Assembly: GCA_900316395.1 (NCBI GenBank)
Contig: ONCT01000022.1
Coordinates: 1-33,337 of the forward strand
Reading direction: 5' to 3'
Length of the DNA stretch: 33,337 bases
DNA from: an uncultured Lachnospiraceae bacterium
GTDB taxonomy: Bacteria > Bacillota > Clostridia > Lachnospirales > Lachnospiraceae
Part shown: positions 30,614 through 33,337 of the stretch, piece by piece
Numbering within the stretch: position 1 is the first letter of the stretch
Layout of the letters: each line of letters opens with the position of its first letter
The notes under the pieces: model-generated
Told to the model about the DNA's origin: nothing
The model's input: only the letters and a program-made list of their open reading frames with translations
Databases searched by the model: none
Translations under genes and position numbers: made by a program

Positions 30614-33256
30614 TTACCATCTGTTCCTTACTTTATTAGATAATTCATTAAGCTTATTCATGGCTTCTACAGGAGTAAGATTATTAACATCAACCTCTCG
30701 AAGCTCTCTAATTATATCCTCATCCTTAATAGTGTCAAATAGTGACATTTGCGACATATCTACATCGTCAAGTTTTTGTGCTTTAGGCGCCTTGGTCTTT
30801 ACAGTAATAGATTTCGCAATGTCAGCAATATCATTTTCAATTAATTCATTAATAATCTCTTTCGCCCTGTTTATTACACTTTCAGGAACACCCGCCAGCT
30901 TGGCAACCTGTATTCCATAGCTCTTATCAGCACCGCCTGGAACGATTTTTCTTATAAATACAATATCATCGCCATTTTCCTTGACTGCAATACAATAATT
31001 ATTAACCCCATTAATTTTGCCTTCTAACTCAGTTAATTCATGATAATGAGTAGCAAATAATGTCTTAGCACCAATTAACTTAGGATTAGCAATATGTTCA
31101 ACCACAGCCCAGGCAATTGAAAGCCCGTCAAATGTTGATGTTCCTCTTCCAATCTCATCAAGAATTAATAAGGACGAAGAAGTAGCATTTCGTAGGATAT
31201 TAGCAACCTCATTCATCTCAACCATGAAGGTCGACTGACCTGATGCCAAATCATCAGATGCTCCAACTCTTGTAAATATCCTGTCAACAATACTAATACT
31301 AGCATAATCAGCAGGTACGAAGCATCCAATCTGAGCCATTAGAGTTATAAGCGCAACCTGCCTCATATAAGTAGATTTTCCAGCCATATTAGGTCCTGTT
31401 ATAATAGAGACTCTGTTATTCTTGAGATCTAGATATGTGTCGTTATCTACGAATATTGAATCCCTCATCATCTTCTCAACTACAGGATGACGGCCAGCCT
31501 TGATTTCTATAATACCTTTACTATTAAGAATAGGTCTTACATAATGATTCTTCTCTGATATATGAGAAAGTGATGTAAATACGTCAATGTAAGCAAGAAT
31601 TTTGGCAGAATTCTGTATTCTTACAATATTATTATTAATTGTATTAATGACATTTTTGTATATTTCATGCTCTAAGGACACGAGCTTATCGTGTGAATTA
31701 ATTATTGTATTCTCCATATCCTTAAGCTCAGTTGTGAAGAATCGCTCACTATTAGTTAGTGTTTGCTTTCTAATATAATAATCAGGAACCATATCAAGAT
31801 AAGAATTAGTTACATCAATAAAATAACCAAATACATTATTATTCTTGATTTTCAGGTTCTTTATTCCCGTTTTTTCGCGTTCATTCTCCTGTAAATCAGC
31901 AATCCACTGCTTTCCTTCTGTTTTTGCTACTCGGAACCTATCAACATCTTTGTTATATCCACTTTTAATTATACCGCCATCCTTAATAGATATAGGAGGT
32001 TCATCTTCATCAATAGTCTCATCAATTAGAGTGTAAATGTCCCTTAATTCATCAATTTCCTTATTCATTGTTACGAATAATTCAGACTTATAATCCTTAA
32101 TTAATGATTTAATATGAGGAATTGTGCCTATAGTATTCTTAAGGGCAATCAAATCCCTTGGATTAGCGGTTTCGTATGATACCCTTGTAATTAATCGCTC
32201 CAAATCATATACAGCACCTAAGTATTCACGAATCTCTTCACGGTTATATACATCATTACACAATTCTTCTATTACATCTAAGCGATTATTAATATCTCTT
32301 GGATTAACAAGGGGCTGTTCAACCATCTGCCTTAATGTTCTTGCACCCATAGCAGTCCTTGTCTTATCAAGAACCCACAGAAGAGATCCCTTCTTTTCTT
32401 TATCCCTTAAAGTTTCACTAAGTTCAAGATTCCTTCTTGTTGAAGCATCAAGAAGCATATAATTGCCACATACGTATGTTTTAATATTATTAAGCTGCTT
32501 TAAGCTGGACTTTTGTGTCTCAATTAAGTATGACAACAGTCCGCCAGCACTAACACTTCCTACTTCGAAGTCCTTAAGGCCTAATGCACCAATATTTTCG
32601 ACCTTAAAATGTTCTTTTAGAACTTCAGTGGATGAATGTTCTTCATAATAATGATTATTTAAGGCAGAAACAGAAGTATTAAAGTTATATTTAATATTTT
32701 CAATCTCATCATTGCATAGCAAAAAAGCCTCATTACATACAAGTTCACTAGGAGAAAACTTGTTAATTTCATCAATTAAGCTTCTTTTCTCATCAACCTC
32801 AGTTACAAAAAAATCACCAGTAGTAACATCACAGGCTGAAAGACCAAATTGATTATCCATATTAACTATACTCATAATATAATTATTCTTAGTCTCGTCT
32901 AATGAATTAGAATCAATGTTGGTTCCAGGGGTTACAATTCTGACAACCTCTCTTTTGACCATACCCTTCGCTTCTTTTGGATCTTCAACCTGTTCGCATA
33001 TTGCTACTTTATAGCCTTTTTTTACTAATTTGGTAAGATAGCCTTCTGCGGAATGATATGGAACACCACACATTGGGGCTTTTTCCTCTAAGCCGCATGC
33101 TTTAGCTGTAAGAGCAATCTCTAATTCTCTTGATACAACCTTCGCATCATCATAGAACATCTCATAGAAGTCCCCAAGTCGATAGAATATAATACAATCC
33201 TTATGCTCGTTCTTAGTATCTATATAATGTTGCATCATTGGTGTAAGCTCACCCAT
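30614..33256 (-). CDS. mutS: DNA mismatch repair protein MutS
   Basis: An 880-residue MutS. The mismatch-reading GDFYEMF motif has Phe30 and Glu32. The connector, lever and clamp regions follow, and the ATPase has Walker A GPNMAGKST at 621-629, LLILDEIGRGTSTFDG (Walker B and signature) and the TLFATHYHEL switch. The C-terminus has the helix-turn-helix and the segment that binds the clamp. The ribosome site AAAGGA is 8 bases before the ATG. mutL follows directly. Confidence 0.97.
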   Translation of the reverse strand: MGELTPMMQHYIDTKNEHKDCIIFYRLGDFYEMFYDDAKVVSRELEIALTAKACGLEEKAPMCGVPYHSAEGYLTKLVKKGYKVAICEQVEDPKEAKGMVKREVVRIVTPGTNIDSNSLDETKNNYIMSIVNMDNQFGLSACDVTTGDFFVTEVDEKRSLIDEINKFSPSELVCNEAFLLCNDEIENIKYNFNTSVSALNNHYYEEHSSTEVLKEHFKVENIGALGLKDFEVGSVSAGGLLSYLIETQKSSLKQLNNIKTYVCGNYMLLDASTRRNLELSETLRDKEKKGSLLWVLDKTRTAMGARTLRQMVEQPLVNPRDINNRLDVIEELCNDVYNREEIREYLGAVYDLERLITRVSYETANPRDLIALKNTIGTIPHIKSLIKDYKSELFVTMNKEIDELRDIYTLIDETIDEDEPPISIKDGGIIKSGYNKDVDRFRVAKTEGKQWIADLQENEREKTGIKNLKIKNNNVFGYFIDVTNSYLDMVPDYYIRKQTLTNSERFFTTELKDMENTIINSHDKLVSLEHEIYKNVINTINNNIVRIQNSAKILAYIDVFTSLSHISEKNHYVRPILNSKGIIEIKAGRHPVVEKMMRDSIFVDNDTYLDLKNNRVSIITGPNMAGKSTYMRQVALITLMAQIGCFVPADYASISIVDRIFTRVGASDDLASGQSTFMVEMNEVANILRNATSSSLLILDEIGRGTSTFDGLSIAWAVVEHIANPKLIGAKTLFATHYHELTELEGKINGVNNYCIAVKENGDDIVFIRKIVPGGADKSYGIQVAKLAGVPESVINRAKEIINELIENDIADIAKSITVKTKAPKAQKLDDVDMSQMSLFDTIKDEDIIRELREVDVNNLTPVEAMNKLNELSNKVRNRW

Positions 33257-33277
33257 AATACTAATCCTTTCTTACTA

Positions 33278-33337
33278 TTAACAGTCGCTATTATATTTAT
33301 CAATTATAGCTTCAGCGACCTTCATTCCATCCATTGC
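33278..33337 (-). CDS. C-terminal end of an unidentified protein (5' part outside window)
   Basis: The last 19 codons of a minus-strand gene, reading AMDGMKVAEAIIDKYNSDC and a TAA stop at 33278-33280. It lies 21 bases before the mutS start on the same strand. MiaB often comes before mutS in related bacteria, but this tail does not look like a MiaB end, so I leave it unnamed. Confidence 0.5.
   Translation of the reverse strand, partial: AMDGMKVAEAIIDKYNSDC

Noticed and set aside
1..33337. tRNA or rRNA genes, CRISPR array, insertion sequences, phage genes
   Set aside because: No cloverleaf, repeat-spacer pattern, transposase or phage structural gene was found on reading either strand.

Overview
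The window reads as ordinary chromosome of an AT-rich Gram-positive anaerobe of the Clostridia, most likely Lachnospiraceae. The evidence is the L27 N-terminal extension with its Prp protease (a Firmicutes trait), a yneA-like gene divergent from lexA, SepF, a MinC/RodA/PBP2/MreBCD block, an XerS-sized tyrosine recombinase, and strong Shine-Dalgarno sequences throughout. The genus is not determinable from sequence alone. There are no rRNA or tRNA genes, no CRISPR array and no insertion sequence.

Left part (1-9608, almost all + strand): the end of an unrecognised membrane protein; a 922-residue membrane hybrid histidine kinase; a structured L21 leader followed by rplU-prp-rpmA and a terminator; then obgE, a YhbY RNA-binding protein, a fused NadD-YqeK protein and rsfS (ribosome assembly and NAD synthesis). 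A convergent YneA-like LysM gene and the divergent lexA share a 128-bp control region packed with LexA-like boxes, and the lexA transcript has a leader with a short ORF whose ribosome site lies in a hairpin. plsC follows with its own promoter.

Centre (9609-10933): gene direction flips from + to - at a perfect 22-bp inverted repeat. An XerS-like tyrosine recombinase follows on the - strand, with a dif-like imperfect inverted repeat just upstream of its start.

Right part (10934-33337, all - strand, so transcription runs toward lower coordinates). In transcription order: the end of an unknown gene; mutS-mutL-miaA and a YnbB-type PLP enzyme; a promoter inside the end of that gene; mreB-mreC-mreD-PBP2-minC-rodA-mgsA-dacA (cell elongation and wall); a promoter and small P-loop protein; a HlyD-like membrane protein, yggS and sepF; aroB, lspA, a RluA-family pseudouridine synthase, an unknown membrane-anchored protein and dtd.

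The main oddities are: a methylglyoxal synthase with Thr in place of the catalytic Asp of GGDQQ; a MinC with no MinD/MinE beside it and a degenerate MinD-binding loop; a PBP2 with an insertion of about 250 residues; the LexA box array and lexA leader ORF; the recombinase with a dif-like site at a strand switch; and three terminators that sit almost on the Shine-Dalgarno of the next gene.
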